DNA of 64,000 nucleotides from Kapaibacterium sp044224925 (GTDB lineage: Bacteria > Bacteroidota > Ignavibacteria > Kapaibacteriales > Kapaibacteriaceae), in contig JBGAJM010000011.1 of assembly GCA_044224925.1 (NCBI GenBank), forward strand, positions 1 through 64,000, in the 5' to 3' direction. How positions within the stretch are numbered: the stretch's first letter is position 1; each line of letters starts with the position of its first letter. Positions 48,692-57,649 of the stretch are shown here, in pieces. The notes beneath the pieces were generated by a model, which did no database searches, was not told where the DNA came from, and saw nothing but the letters and a program-made list of their open reading frames with translations. A program made the position numbers and the translations under genes.

Positions 48692-48700
48692 AGGACCGGC

Positions 48701-48708
48701 AAAACTAC
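48701..48708 (-). promoter_or_regulatory. Predicted -7 box of miaB
   Basis: TAGTTTTG on the minus strand matches TAnnTTTG exactly and ends nine bases before the miaB ATG. No clear -33 TTG. Confidence 0.4.
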
Positions 48709-48754
48709 AAAGGATCGCCTGTCACGTTCCATAGGATCCACGTCCCGTGCCACT

Positions 48755-49114
48755 ATGGACACCCCTCTCATCCAAAAGACCTATGCCTTTGCCGTGGTGG
48801 CAGCGCGCTGGGGTAGGCTGCGTGCGGCGCTGGGCGCGCCGGGCGACATCGACGATGCATTCATTCAGTCGTGCCTTTCTGCCGGAGCACGCATCGAGCA
48901 GGCCACCGGGGCGAGCACGCGCGAAGAGTTCCTGATGCAATTGCGCCTGGCCGACTCGAGCATTCGCGACGCCAAGTACTGGCTCCGTTTGTTGGACGAT
49001 CTGGACGAGATCGCCCCCGAAGACGCAACAGAATTGCACGATGCGGCAGAGGAGGCGCATCGGATCGTGTTGGCCTGTATACGGACGGCGAAGGCGAAGG
49101 AACACAAGATCTGA
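48755..49114 (+). CDS. Four-helix-bundle protein (23S IVS/Avd-like family)
   Basis: A 119-residue all-helical protein. The core EFLMQLRLADSSIRDAKYWLRLLDDLDEI with a later helix HRIVLACIRTAKA matches the small four-helix-bundle family often found in 23S intervening sequences and related to the Avd accessory protein of diversity-generating retroelements. Here it stands alone: neither an rRNA insert nor a reverse transcriptase is nearby. The start is ATG 48755. Function unknown. Confidence 0.7.
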   Translation: MDTPLIQKTYAFAVVAARWGRLRAALGAPGDIDDAFIQSCLSAGARIEQATGASTREEFLMQLRLADSSIRDAKYWLRLLDDLDEIAPEDATELHDAAEEAHRIVLACIRTAKAKEHKI

Positions 49115-49152
49115 CGCTCAGCGTGTGTCCTATTTATCGCAAATTGTGCGGT

Positions 49153-50067
49153 ATGAACAGTGCGATCCCATCGCTGATATTGTCGTGCATCGTCATTGTC
49201 GCCACGATGACCGGCTGTACACCAACCGTGACCACGCCAACGGTTCCAATGGCCAATGCCATCGACACGCTATCGTCGAAAGAGAACGTTGCTCGGTTCG
49301 TGCAGGCCAATGGCCCTGCATGGGCTCGTGATTCGGATCCGTATCGCGATAATCCGTGTGATACGATGAAGGACCTCATCACACGATACTTCAAAGTGGA
49401 TTGCAACGACGACGGACGTACGGACCTGGTGGTCAACGGCACACGGAACATCTATGTGATGATCGATAAGGGTGATGGCAGCTTCTCAACATTTCTTGAG
49501 TACCGGGCGACGATGTCTTCGCGGTTGCTCTACGTGCGGGAAGTGATCAAACGATCACCGCGAACCCTGATCATCGTTGACAATGTCCAAAATGCGTGCT
49601 ACCTCGCCGACACGACACCACTCTCTACAGACACCTTGGTCATCGTCGGCGGCCTTCTCGTCGACCACATGAATACACCGGCCGCCCAACCGATCACATC
49701 GATCTCCATGGTCGCGCACGGGTGCTATGGTTTTTGTCCGCGCTACACGATCCGTATCGACGCAACGAGAAATGCATTCTACACGGCTGGAGAATACTGC
49801 GACACCACCGGAGACTTCACCGCTACGCTAGATGCACGAGTTGTTGATCCGCTGTATGAGGTCGCTCACTACATCAATCCCGTTTCCTATCCCAACCAGC
49901 TGTGGGGAGGCGTGTCAGACATTTCTGAGTACACCTTCACGTTCATGTTCAAGGATGGGAGCTCGAAGTCGATCACAACGGATGCCGTAGCCTCCACGAG
50001 CTTCGCTTCGATCATCAACTATATCGAAACGCTACGAACGACACAGACCTGGAAGAAGAAGGGTTAG
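49153..50067 (+). CDS. DUF6438-like lipoprotein
   Basis: A 304-residue lipoprotein (lipobox MTGC, Cys22). The middle has a short calcium-loop-like stretch (CNDDGRTDLVVNG near 84-96) as in FG-GAP/VCBS repeats. The C-terminal part (about 183-300) looks like DUF6438, with the hallmark HGCYGFCPRYTIRI (Cys191, Cys195). Function unknown. The last four bases overlap the convergent esterase gene. Confidence 0.65.
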   Translation: MNSAIPSLILSCIVIVATMTGCTPTVTTPTVPMANAIDTLSSKENVARFVQANGPAWARDSDPYRDNPCDTMKDLITRYFKVDCNDDGRTDLVVNGTRNIYVMIDKGDGSFSTFLEYRATMSSRLLYVREVIKRSPRTLIIVDNVQNACYLADTTPLSTDTLVIVGGLLVDHMNTPAAQPITSISMVAHGCYGFCPRYTIRIDATRNAFYTAGEYCDTTGDFTATLDARVVDPLYEVAHYINPVSYPNQLWGGVSDISEYTFTFMFKDGSSKSITTDAVASTSFASIINYIETLRTTQTWKKKG

Positions 50068-50795
50068 AAGCGCGAGGCAAGGTAGTGGGGAAGCATGGCG
50101 CGCCATGTTGGCCAATCGTGCGTCCACTCATATCCCCACAGATCCACTTCGTGTGGAATGCCCTTGGCGGCGAGGACGCGACCGATGGCAAGCGATGCTT
50201 CTGGGTCTTCGTAGTTGCCTCGGCCCGAAACGAAGTAGACGTGCTGCTTTGCACGTAGCAGGTTCAGCCAGTACTGCTCATTCAGGTTGGGCAGATAGTC
50301 CATGGGGCTGTTGAAGTAGCAATCCTCGTCGAAGTAGCCCTTGGAGTATGCCTTGAGATCGTAGATGCCGCTCATGGCGATCACGCCGTCGAAGATGTCG
50401 GGTCGACGGAAGAATGTGTTGGCCGCATGCAATGCGCCGAGCGACACACCACTGGTATAGATGGGCACAGGTCCGTCGCAGTTGCGATAGATATGCGGCA
50501 CCACTTCTTCGATGATGTACTGGTTGTACTGTTGATGACGGATCGACTTGTCACGACCGCTCATCGTGTCGTTCAACCAACTCTCACTGTTGATGCTGTT
50601 GATCGAGAACACCTTGAACTTGCCGGCATTGATCTGGTCCTTGATCGAGTCGATCAAATGGAACCGTTCGTACTCGAGGAAGTCTGCCGCTGCACTTGGA
50701 AAGAGCAAGAGCGCCGGACCCATGTGACCATATGCCACGATCTCCATGTTCTTGTTCAGGTTGGGACTCCACCATTCGGTGATCTCTCTGCGCAT
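50064..50795 (-). CDS. Alpha/beta-hydrolase, esterase D-like
   Basis: A 243-residue cytoplasmic hydrolase of the esterase family. The nucleophile elbow is GVSLG (Ser118), the acid is probably in VSGRGNYEDPE, and the catalytic His in YEWTHDWPTWR near the C-terminus. No signal peptide. The protein opens MRREITEWWSPNL, typical of this family. Substrate unknown. The start is ATG 50795; the frame upstream overlaps the TPK gene's leader. Confidence 0.82.
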   Translation of the reverse strand: MRREITEWWSPNLNKNMEIVAYGHMGPALLLFPSAAADFLEYERFHLIDSIKDQINAGKFKVFSINSINSESWLNDTMSGRDKSIRHQQYNQYIIEEVVPHIYRNCDGPVPIYTSGVSLGALHAANTFFRRPDIFDGVIAMSGIYDLKAYSKGYFDEDCYFNSPMDYLPNLNEQYWLNLLRAKQHVYFVSGRGNYEDPEASLAIGRVLAAKGIPHEVDLWGYEWTHDWPTWRAMLPHYLASRF

Positions 50796-50835
50796 GTGCT
50801 CTCCGTGAGGTATTGGGTTGGCGAATATAGGTGAA

Positions 50836-51501
50836 TCAGCCGAACTCGGGCGCAAACGGAAGTCGTGCGTCGCAGAAGAACAACAGGGATCCATCGTGGA
50901 CGGTGATCTGCACGAGTTCTGCTGCCGCCCTGTTCCTTGCCCCCTCTCTTCCTCCCAACGACAAGGCCTCGTTCGACAATGGCCACTGCAATCCTTCTGT
51001 CGTCAGATGGGCATGCGGTTGCGGGATGAGCGAGAGGAGCTCGTCGCTTGTCGGTGGAAATGCCGTGGATGCATACAGAGGAATGGCATAGCGTTGACGG
51101 TCGAGGGCGGTAAGGGAGAGGGAGCGACCGTAGCGCATCATCACGCTCCAGTTGTTGAGCGTATGCTCGAGATCTCCTCCATGGATGCCAACGATGAGCA
51201 GACGCTTCCAGAGCTGTCCTTCGGCAAAGCGCAGGGTCTTCTCGAAATCGTTCATGTCCTGATCGGGCTCCACGATCACGTCGGCAAGTCCTTCGAGTCG
51301 ACGGAGTGTGTCCGCATCGATACTATCCAGATCGCCCACGATGTACTCCGGAACGATGCCATTGGCAACAAGGGCCGTCGCGGCACCGTCGGCCGCGATG
51401 AGTGGCAGCTCTGCGAACTGCTCGAAGAGTTCGCTTTCCGGAATGGTTCCATTCAAACAGATCAGGGCATCGAACGATGCTGTGAAACGCAACGTGTTCA
51501 T
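50836..51501 (-). CDS. Thiamine pyrophosphokinase
   Basis: Converts thiamine to thiamine diphosphate with ATP. The 221 residues contain the TPK catalytic blocks VGDLDSID and DQDMNDFEKTLRFA (the usual D-x2-T/D-D-x-x-K pattern slightly altered), GGDLEHTLNNW (GGRxDH-like), and the thiamine-binding end WPLSNEALSLGG. The start ATG 51501 overlaps the BtuF-like gene's stop (ATGA), so both proteins are made together. Confidence 0.88.
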   Translation of the reverse strand: MNTLRFTASFDALICLNGTIPESELFEQFAELPLIAADGAATALVANGIVPEYIVGDLDSIDADTLRRLEGLADVIVEPDQDMNDFEKTLRFAEGQLWKRLLIVGIHGGDLEHTLNNWSVMMRYGRSLSLTALDRQRYAIPLYASTAFPPTSDELLSLIPQPHAHLTTEGLQWPLSNEALSLGGREGARNRAAAELVQITVHDGSLLFFCDARLPFAPEFG

Positions 51502-52298
51502 GAGGTTCTCGCTGGAACAACGGAGAGGATCTTCATGATGGCGTCGATGCCATCGGTGAGGGCGGCCGGACCCGGTTGCAGGATGACGGGCGAGGGAATG
51601 TCGAAGAGCATGTTGTTCACGGAAGGACGGAAGTGCTCCCATCCTTGTCGTGCACGCACACGCTCTGGCTTGAACATCTTGCCACACCACGATGCGATCA
51701 TCACGTCGGGGTCCCTGCGCACCACTTCCAACGGATCGGCAACGATGCGCTCCTTTGCGCCTTGATGCTGACGGTTCTCTGCGAACACATCAAGACCGCC
51801 GCACACTTCGATGAGCTCGCTCACCCAGCAGATGCCGGTGATGATGGGATCGTACCACTCTTCGAAGTAGACACGAGGTTTGAAGGTCCGCATCGTACCA
51901 ATGCGCGCTGCCTCGTCCACGCGTGACCGTAGTGCGATCGCATACGAAAGCGCTTGCTCGTGGTATCCGACATAAGCGCCAAGCTTGGCGATCATGGAGA
52001 GGATGCCGTCGACGGAGCGATGATTGAAGCAGACGACCTCTACACCACGTCGGATGAGTTCCGCACAGAGGTCGGCCTGGAGGTCGGACCATGCGAAGAC
52101 CACGTCAGGACGGAGGGCGAGAATGTCGTCGAACTTCGCATCGAGATACGTCGACACGGTGGGCTTCTCTTTGCGTGCGCGACGTGGACGAACGGTGAAG
52201 CCACTCACACCAACGATGAGATGATCCGCGCCAATTGCGTAGAGCGTTTCGGTGGTCTCTTCGGTGAGGCACACCACACGTCGTGGGAACTGCGGCAT
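51498..52298 (-). CDS. BtuF-like ABC substrate-binding protein without signal peptide
   Basis: A 266-residue protein of the cobalamin/iron-siderophore binding fold: RRVVCLTEETTETLYAIGAD at the start, LALRPDVVFAW, a central helix, and VRRDPDVMIASWCG. Family proteins normally have a signal peptide and serve an ABC transporter; here no signal is present and no permease or ATPase is adjacent, so it is predicted cytoplasmic. It starts one base after the stop of the transglutaminase gene and is coupled to TPK. It might bind a corrinoid or thiamine-related ligand inside the cell; unproven. Confidence 0.8.
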   Translation of the reverse strand: MPQFPRRVVCLTEETTETLYAIGADHLIVGVSGFTVRPRRARKEKPTVSTYLDAKFDDILALRPDVVFAWSDLQADLCAELIRRGVEVVCFNHRSVDGILSMIAKLGAYVGYHEQALSYAIALRSRVDEAARIGTMRTFKPRVYFEEWYDPIITGICWVSELIEVCGGLDVFAENRQHQGAKERIVADPLEVVRRDPDVMIASWCGKMFKPERVRARQGWEHFRPSVNNMLFDIPSPVILQPGPAALTDGIDAIMKILSVVPARTS

Positions 52299-52299
52299 G

Positions 52300-55200
52300 C
52301 TACTTCTTCTTCGGCGAACGAACGATGGTCCCCTTTGGCATCAGCAGAACGTACCGACGGTCTTCCTTCACAACGTCGTTGTAGAAGAGCTTGTAGTCGT
52401 GATACTCCTTCGGCTCGATGATGCCGCGCTTGAAGATGGAGCGTCGTTCCATGCTCATGGCATTGCGCTGCACGTTCGTCGTGAACGAATACTCTGCTGC
52501 GGGGTTGACGCGCTTGAGTGAACGCACGATCGATGATGGTTCGTATCCGTCGGGAATCGTGATCGATACGTTCTCGACAACCGTGTCGTGCGACATCGTG
52601 GTCTCGATGGGATAGGTGCGCGTTGGATACGACAGTGCAGCGTCCGGACTGTATTCATCGTACCACGGGATCTTGAAGAACTTGAAGTCTCCCGCCTCGG
52701 TGGCGAACTGCGGAACGTTGAACGACATGCTATACGTGATCGTTTGCGAGAGCGTGTCGAGATCCTTGATCTCGAACTCGCGCAACTCCACATCGGGATA
52801 GTCGCTCGATAGCAACTCGCTGATCTGCTTCTCCTGCTCCTTGCGTGTCTTTCCGATCCACGCCGTGCGATACAATTGCGTGCGCGAGCCGGTGTGCGTG
52901 AACGTGCGGTTGACGAGGGCAGAGTTGTCCGACTGCATCACGATGGAGGTATGCACGATCGAGTTGTTCGGGGCGAAGTAGGAACGATCAAGGCGGAAGG
53001 GAACGGTCTCGCCCGGCTTGATGAGCAGACAGAATGCATCGATGTCGCCGAAGGGAACGGAACCGATAGGCACGTTCGCGGCCGTGAGATCGAGGAAGAG
53101 ACGTCCTCTCGCGGTCTCGACGCAGACGATGGCATGATCGAACGGAATGCTTGGCAACGGCGTCTTGCGAAGGAGCGACGTGTTGGTCTCCACCAGCACA
53201 TGATAGGCTGTGATGCCGCGCTCGGCGAGCATGGCAATGCACAGCGTGGCCACGTCCTTGCAATCACCGATGCGCGTGACCAGCGTGGTGCGCGCCTTCT
53301 GCGGAATGGTGCCGCTCTGACGGAACGAGACCATGCTGTATCGGATATCTTTTGTGATGTACTTGTAGACGGCCTCGATGATCTTGGCCTCGTCCGTGAT
53401 CGTTGACGGAAGGATCTGATCGACCACTTCCTTGATCTCGTACGATGAACGCGTTTTGGTGCGCGCTACATCGTAGTACCAATCCACGAGATCTGACCAG
53501 GCCTGCATGCTCGACACCTGTACGGTCTTGCCCACTTCAGAGAAACTCGGCATGGCTTCTTCGTAGTCGATGGCCTCTTCGTTCTTCGAGGACCACTCAT
53601 ACAGTTTGCCAAAGGCATTCGTCGACGTGCGAGGTGTTGCGTTCCAATTCGTGCACTGCCACTTGAAGGAAACGTCGGCGGGTACGAGCAGGGAATACCG
53701 GGTGTGCAGTTGCGGATAGTAGCTGTTGAACTCGAAGGCATCCCAGAAGTAGGGAGCAAGCCTACCGCGACGTGCTTCGCGCACTCGCACGCGCAGATAC
53801 ATGAAGTCGCCCGGCTCGAGATTCTTGAACACGACGAGTGACCCGTTCCTATCGGCCGGGATCTCCTTGCCGCCTTGCTTCCGTACCACTGCCTTTTCGA
53901 TGGTGAGTCCACCATCGGCCACATAGGGAAGCTGATATTCCTTGAAGGCATCGATGCCCTCGGCGGTCAGGATGCGAATGATGGTCTCGTGCAGGACCTC
54001 GCTGCGACTTCCATCGTAGACCACACGACGTACATCGTCGGTAAGGTAGATGGCCGTTGCATCGGGATGATCTGCTGCCGATGGAGCGGCGGCGATGATC
54101 GAGTCGACGTTCGTTTGCGCCATGAGCGTGAACGGCGATGCCTGTCCGAGTAGTTCGCGCAATGCATCGCGTGCATCGAAGTTCGACGGATCGCAGGCGA
54201 GTGCGCTACGGAAGGCACTGATCGCACCATCCTTGTTGTAGAGCGTGCGTTCGAGCACACCGGCACGGAACCAGATGGACGAGACGCCGGGGGCAAGGTC
54301 GAGCGCTCTGCGCATTTCTTCGAGGGCCTTGTCGTACTCACGACGGGAAGCATAGACCTCGGCGCGTGTGACGTGATATCCCGGTGCCGGAGCACCAAGG
54401 ACGAACAACTGTTTGTAGTCCTCTTCCCATGCATTCATGTCGCCCATGTCGCGATGCACGTTGGAAATGGAGATGATGCCATTCTCGGTGTAGGCAACAG
54501 AAAGGTGCTTGCGAAGGATCTGCAAGGCAAGTTCGTGTCGACCTTCCGTTTGCAGTGCCTGACCGGCCACGGCCACAGCATAGGCATAGTTGCCGGGATG
54601 GATCTCGAAGGCGCGCGCCGTGAGTTCGTTGATGCGTTGTATGTCGTTGCGTTGACGGGCCACCTGCAGCGATGCATCAAAGAACTCGTTGCTGAGCGGC
54701 AAGGCCGCTTCGATCTGCGGGAGGATGGTCGTCGCCTCGTCCAGTTGTTCGTTCTGCATGGCGCGCGCGAACTTGTAGAAGAGGGAAATGGGAATGTCGG
54801 GACGTAGGGAGGAAAGGTGTTCGATGGTGGTGAGGTATTCGTCGTTCTTATCACCACGACGGAATGCTTCCATCATCAGCATCAGCGCCGGAACACAGTC
54901 GGGATACTGTTTGAGGACCTTGCGCAAGACCAGTTCTGCTTCGGTGGTCTCGTCGTTGCGAAGATGCGATTCAGCGAGCAGGAAATAGTTCTCGTACCGA
55001 TCGGGATGCGCAGAGATCTGTGCGCGGAAGAAATCGGTGAACGGATTGGGACGTTGCTTGGGCGAAGGATCGGCACTGCCGGTGATCTGTGGTTGCGTTG
55101 AGAAGCGAAGGCCGCGCACCGGGGTTCCGTCGGGTGCAGTGATGCGCAACAAGAAGTTGCAACGCGACAGTTCGGAGTTGCCACACTTCACGAGGATGCG

Positions 55201-56049
55201 GTTCCATCCCTTGGACAAGGTCACATCACTCACATACGTGTCGAGATCGTTGTTGTGCTCGTCCACGCTCTCGTGCACCATCCGTCCGTTGAGGAACAAC
55301 TTGAACGAGCCCGACGTGCCGATGCGCAGTTGCACACGAGCATCGCTGTCCGAATACGCATAGGTGATGCTGTAGAACGTACCGCGCAGAGAAGGGAAGT
55401 ATCGTGCGAAGTCAACCCATCCATCATTGCGGATCACGCCCGGTTCCATCCAGCGTACACGTGCACCACTCTCGCCGCTGTACTCTGCTGTCGGATCGTC
55501 TTCGGTCTCGGGAGGGAAGACGCGCTCATGTCCGGAGCCGGAGATGTTGTCGAACGGACCGATCAGTCGCCAATCGTGCAATGCACCGATCTTCTCGCGC
55601 CATGCAGCTGCGCCCTTGAGATCGGCAAAGAGTTCGTCGATCGACCCCAATTGTTCACAGGCCATGGCACGCAGGATCCCCGTCGAATCAGGTCGTTCCA
55701 CGGCCTGCACGTACATGTCGCGCACGCCCGATGTGCGTTCGCCGACCTGGGTGAGCACGCGTTGTGTGAGGACGGATGCATAGATGTAGGGTGCGGGGTC
55801 CTGCATGGACTTCAAAGCGCTGCGGAACGCACGCCACGACATCGTGTCCTGCGAGTGGATCATGTAGGCATAGGTAAGCCCGAGATGCGCACGACCATCG
55901 GAAGGATCGGCAGCAAGTGCTGCCTGGAATTGCCGAATGGCCTCGGTCTCGTTGTTCTTCATCAGGGAGTACCATCCATCGGATGTCCCGGCAAGAACAG
56001 ATACGGCTACCATGCCCATCAGGGCAAAGGATGTGAACAGGCTTTTCAT
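52300..56049 (-). CDS. Large TPR / DUF3857 / transglutaminase-like protein
   Basis: A 1249-residue exported protein. Domains in order: signal peptide (1-20), TPR-like helices (about 25-140), a jelly-roll sugar-binding-like domain (about 150-300, RLIGPFDNI ... FLNGRMVHES), many more TPR-like helices (about 320-640), a DUF3857 beta domain (about 640-830), and a transglutaminase-like core whose catalytic Cys930 (GDCKD), His972 (FDHAI) and Asp987 (FLDLTA) are all kept. A C-terminal beta domain follows. The intact triad suggests peptidase or crosslinking activity. The frame is open 10 codons further upstream; I chose ATG 56049 for its signal peptide. No Shine-Dalgarno. Confidence 0.85.
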   Translation of the reverse strand: MKSLFTSFALMGMVAVSVLAGTSDGWYSLMKNNETEAIRQFQAALAADPSDGRAHLGLTYAYMIHSQDTMSWRAFRSALKSMQDPAPYIYASVLTQRVLTQVGERTSGVRDMYVQAVERPDSTGILRAMACEQLGSIDELFADLKGAAAWREKIGALHDWRLIGPFDNISGSGHERVFPPETEDDPTAEYSGESGARVRWMEPGVIRNDGWVDFARYFPSLRGTFYSITYAYSDSDARVQLRIGTSGSFKLFLNGRMVHESVDEHNNDLDTYVSDVTLSKGWNRILVKCGNSELSRCNFLLRITAPDGTPVRGLRFSTQPQITGSADPSPKQRPNPFTDFFRAQISAHPDRYENYFLLAESHLRNDETTEAELVLRKVLKQYPDCVPALMLMMEAFRRGDKNDEYLTTIEHLSSLRPDIPISLFYKFARAMQNEQLDEATTILPQIEAALPLSNEFFDASLQVARQRNDIQRINELTARAFEIHPGNYAYAVAVAGQALQTEGRHELALQILRKHLSVAYTENGIISISNVHRDMGDMNAWEEDYKQLFVLGAPAPGYHVTRAEVYASRREYDKALEEMRRALDLAPGVSSIWFRAGVLERTLYNKDGAISAFRSALACDPSNFDARDALRELLGQASPFTLMAQTNVDSIIAAAPSAADHPDATAIYLTDDVRRVVYDGSRSEVLHETIIRILTAEGIDAFKEYQLPYVADGGLTIEKAVVRKQGGKEIPADRNGSLVVFKNLEPGDFMYLRVRVREARRGRLAPYFWDAFEFNSYYPQLHTRYSLLVPADVSFKWQCTNWNATPRTSTNAFGKLYEWSSKNEEAIDYEEAMPSFSEVGKTVQVSSMQAWSDLVDWYYDVARTKTRSSYEIKEVVDQILPSTITDEAKIIEAVYKYITKDIRYSMVSFRQSGTIPQKARTTLVTRIGDCKDVATLCIAMLAERGITAYHVLVETNTSLLRKTPLPSIPFDHAIVCVETARGRLFLDLTAANVPIGSVPFGDIDAFCLLIKPGETVPFRLDRSYFAPNNSIVHTSIVMQSDNSALVNRTFTHTGSRTQLYRTAWIGKTRKEQEKQISELLSSDYPDVELREFEIKDLDTLSQTITYSMSFNVPQFATEAGDFKFFKIPWYDEYSPDAALSYPTRTYPIETTMSHDTVVENVSITIPDGYEPSSIVRSLKRVNPAAEYSFTTNVQRNAMSMERRSIFKRGIIEPKEYHDYKLFYNDVVKEDRRYVLLMPKGTIVRSPKKK

Positions 56050-56097
56050 TGCATTTGCTATGTTGCGTAATACGTTCACAAACTACCTGAAAATCCT

Positions 56098-56553
56098 ATG
56101 TTCACCGTGTCATCCCTGCTCGTGCCGACGGATTTTTCCGAGAATGCTGGTCAAGCCTTGCAGTACGCCAAGGAGATCGCACGCAACACCACGGCAACGT
56201 TGCATTTGCTCCATATCGTGGAGCCGGTGGTCTATCCTGCCGATTGGAGCTATGCGCAGGTAGGATTTGCGGATATCGAGCAGGAACTCTACGATAACGC
56301 CCAAAAGGAACTCTTAGTGCTGGCCGGCGTCCTCGAGAAGGAGGGGTTCAAGGTCGTGACGTCGGTGGTGCGTGGACGTGCCTCCGATGAGATCTGCGCC
56401 TATGCCAAGGACAACGGCATCTCGATCATTGCCATTGGAACGCATGGTAGAAGCGGACTTGAACACTTCCTGTTCGGAAGCACCACGGAGCGCGTGCTGC
56501 GAAAGGCCCCATGTCCGGTGCTCTCCGTCCACCTCGACGCCACCAAGAAGTAA
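56098..56553 (+). CDS. Universal stress protein, UspA family
   Basis: A 151-residue single-domain Usp. The fold opens LLVPTDFSENAGQALQYA and ends with the ATP-binding signature G-x2-G-x9-G-S/T (GTHGRSGLEHFLFGSTTER) and CPVLSV, so it probably binds ATP. It is divergent from the transglutaminase gene across 48 bases and 12 bases ahead of fbp. Role in stress survival is a family inference. Confidence 0.92.
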   Translation: MFTVSSLLVPTDFSENAGQALQYAKEIARNTTATLHLLHIVEPVVYPADWSYAQVGFADIEQELYDNAQKELLVLAGVLEKEGFKVVTSVVRGRASDEICAYAKDNGISIIAIGTHGRSGLEHFLFGSTTERVLRKAPCPVLSVHLDATKK

Positions 56554-56565
56554 CCGAACACCCCT

Positions 56566-57585
56566 ATGCCCTTTCTCAATACCTCCAAACTCGTCACTAT
56601 CGAGCGCCACATCACGGAGGAGGGGGCATTGCACCCTTCTGCGACCGGTGAGTTCTCGCGACTCCTTCGAGATCTCACTCTGGCCATTCGCATTGTTGCT
56701 CGCGACGTACGTCGGTCCGGATTGAACGACGTACTTGGCGTGACCGAAGACGTGAACGTCCATGGAGAGATGGTGAAGCGGCTGGACATCCATGCCAACG
56801 AGGTGATCATTCGAGCCATGGACCATGGAGGACATCTCTGCGTGATGGCATCGGAGGAGAACGAGAACTTGATCCCGATCCCCGAACCGTATCACAACGG
56901 CAAGTATGTACTCGTCTTCGATCCGCTGGATGGATCGTCGAACATCGATGTGAACGTGTCGATCGGTACGATCTTCTCCATCTATCAACGGCTCGACCCA
57001 ACCTCGTCCGCTCCCGGCTCGCTCGCCGACGTGTTGCAGCCGGGCTATAAGCAGGTGGCCGCAGGATATGCCATGTATGGGAGCAGCACGCAGCTCGTGT
57101 ATTCGAGCGGGAACGGCGTGGACATCTTCACGTTCGATCCGACCATTGGCGAGTTCCTGCTCACGTATGAGAAGATCAAGATCCCGAAGCGCGGCAAGAT
57201 CTATTCGATCAACAGTGGCAACTCGTACAAATGGGAAGAGGGACTGCGCAACTATGTGCGGCATCTTCTCAGTCCATCCGACGACGGCACACGCCCCTTC
57301 TCGCTCCGCTACGTGGGTACCATGGTGGCGGACATTCACCGCACGTTGCACTACGGCGGCATCTTCATGTATCCGCGCGACACCACGTCGCCCAATGGCA
57401 AGCTCCGTCTCGTCTACGAAGTGAACCCCATGTCGTTCCTGGTTGAACAGGCCGGTGGTCGCGCCACCGACGGAGAGCGTCGTATCCTCGAACTCGAGCC
57501 CACATCGCTGCATCAGCGTGTTCCGTGCTTCATTGGAAGCGAAGAGGATGTATTGGAAGTGGAGCGGTTCCTGCGCGACGGGTGA
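56566..57585 (+). CDS. fbp: Fructose-1,6-bisphosphatase, class I
   Basis: A gluconeogenic phosphatase of 339 residues. Metal-binding and catalytic blocks: ASEENENL (Glu), FDPLDGSSNIDVNVSIGTIFSIY (the class I signature), and IYSINSGNSYKW, then KLRLVYEVNPMSFLVEQAGG (Lys/Glu near substrate). A short gap of 12 bases after uspA suggests co-transcription. Length matches the family. Confidence 0.96.
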   Translation: MPFLNTSKLVTIERHITEEGALHPSATGEFSRLLRDLTLAIRIVARDVRRSGLNDVLGVTEDVNVHGEMVKRLDIHANEVIIRAMDHGGHLCVMASEENENLIPIPEPYHNGKYVLVFDPLDGSSNIDVNVSIGTIFSIYQRLDPTSSAPGSLADVLQPGYKQVAAGYAMYGSSTQLVYSSGNGVDIFTFDPTIGEFLLTYEKIKIPKRGKIYSINSGNSYKWEEGLRNYVRHLLSPSDDGTRPFSLRYVGTMVADIHRTLHYGGIFMYPRDTTSPNGKLRLVYEVNPMSFLVEQAGGRATDGERRILELEPTSLHQRVPCFIGSEEDVLEVERFLRDG

Positions 57586-57649
57586 CCACGCGACGGAACT
57601 TCCAAGAGAGTTCCCTAATGTTGAGTACTTCACAACAAGGGAACATCCC

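Noticed and set aside
48755..49114. A diversity-generating retroelement suggested by the Avd-like protein
   Set aside because: No reverse transcriptase or template/variable repeat pair is seen in the window.
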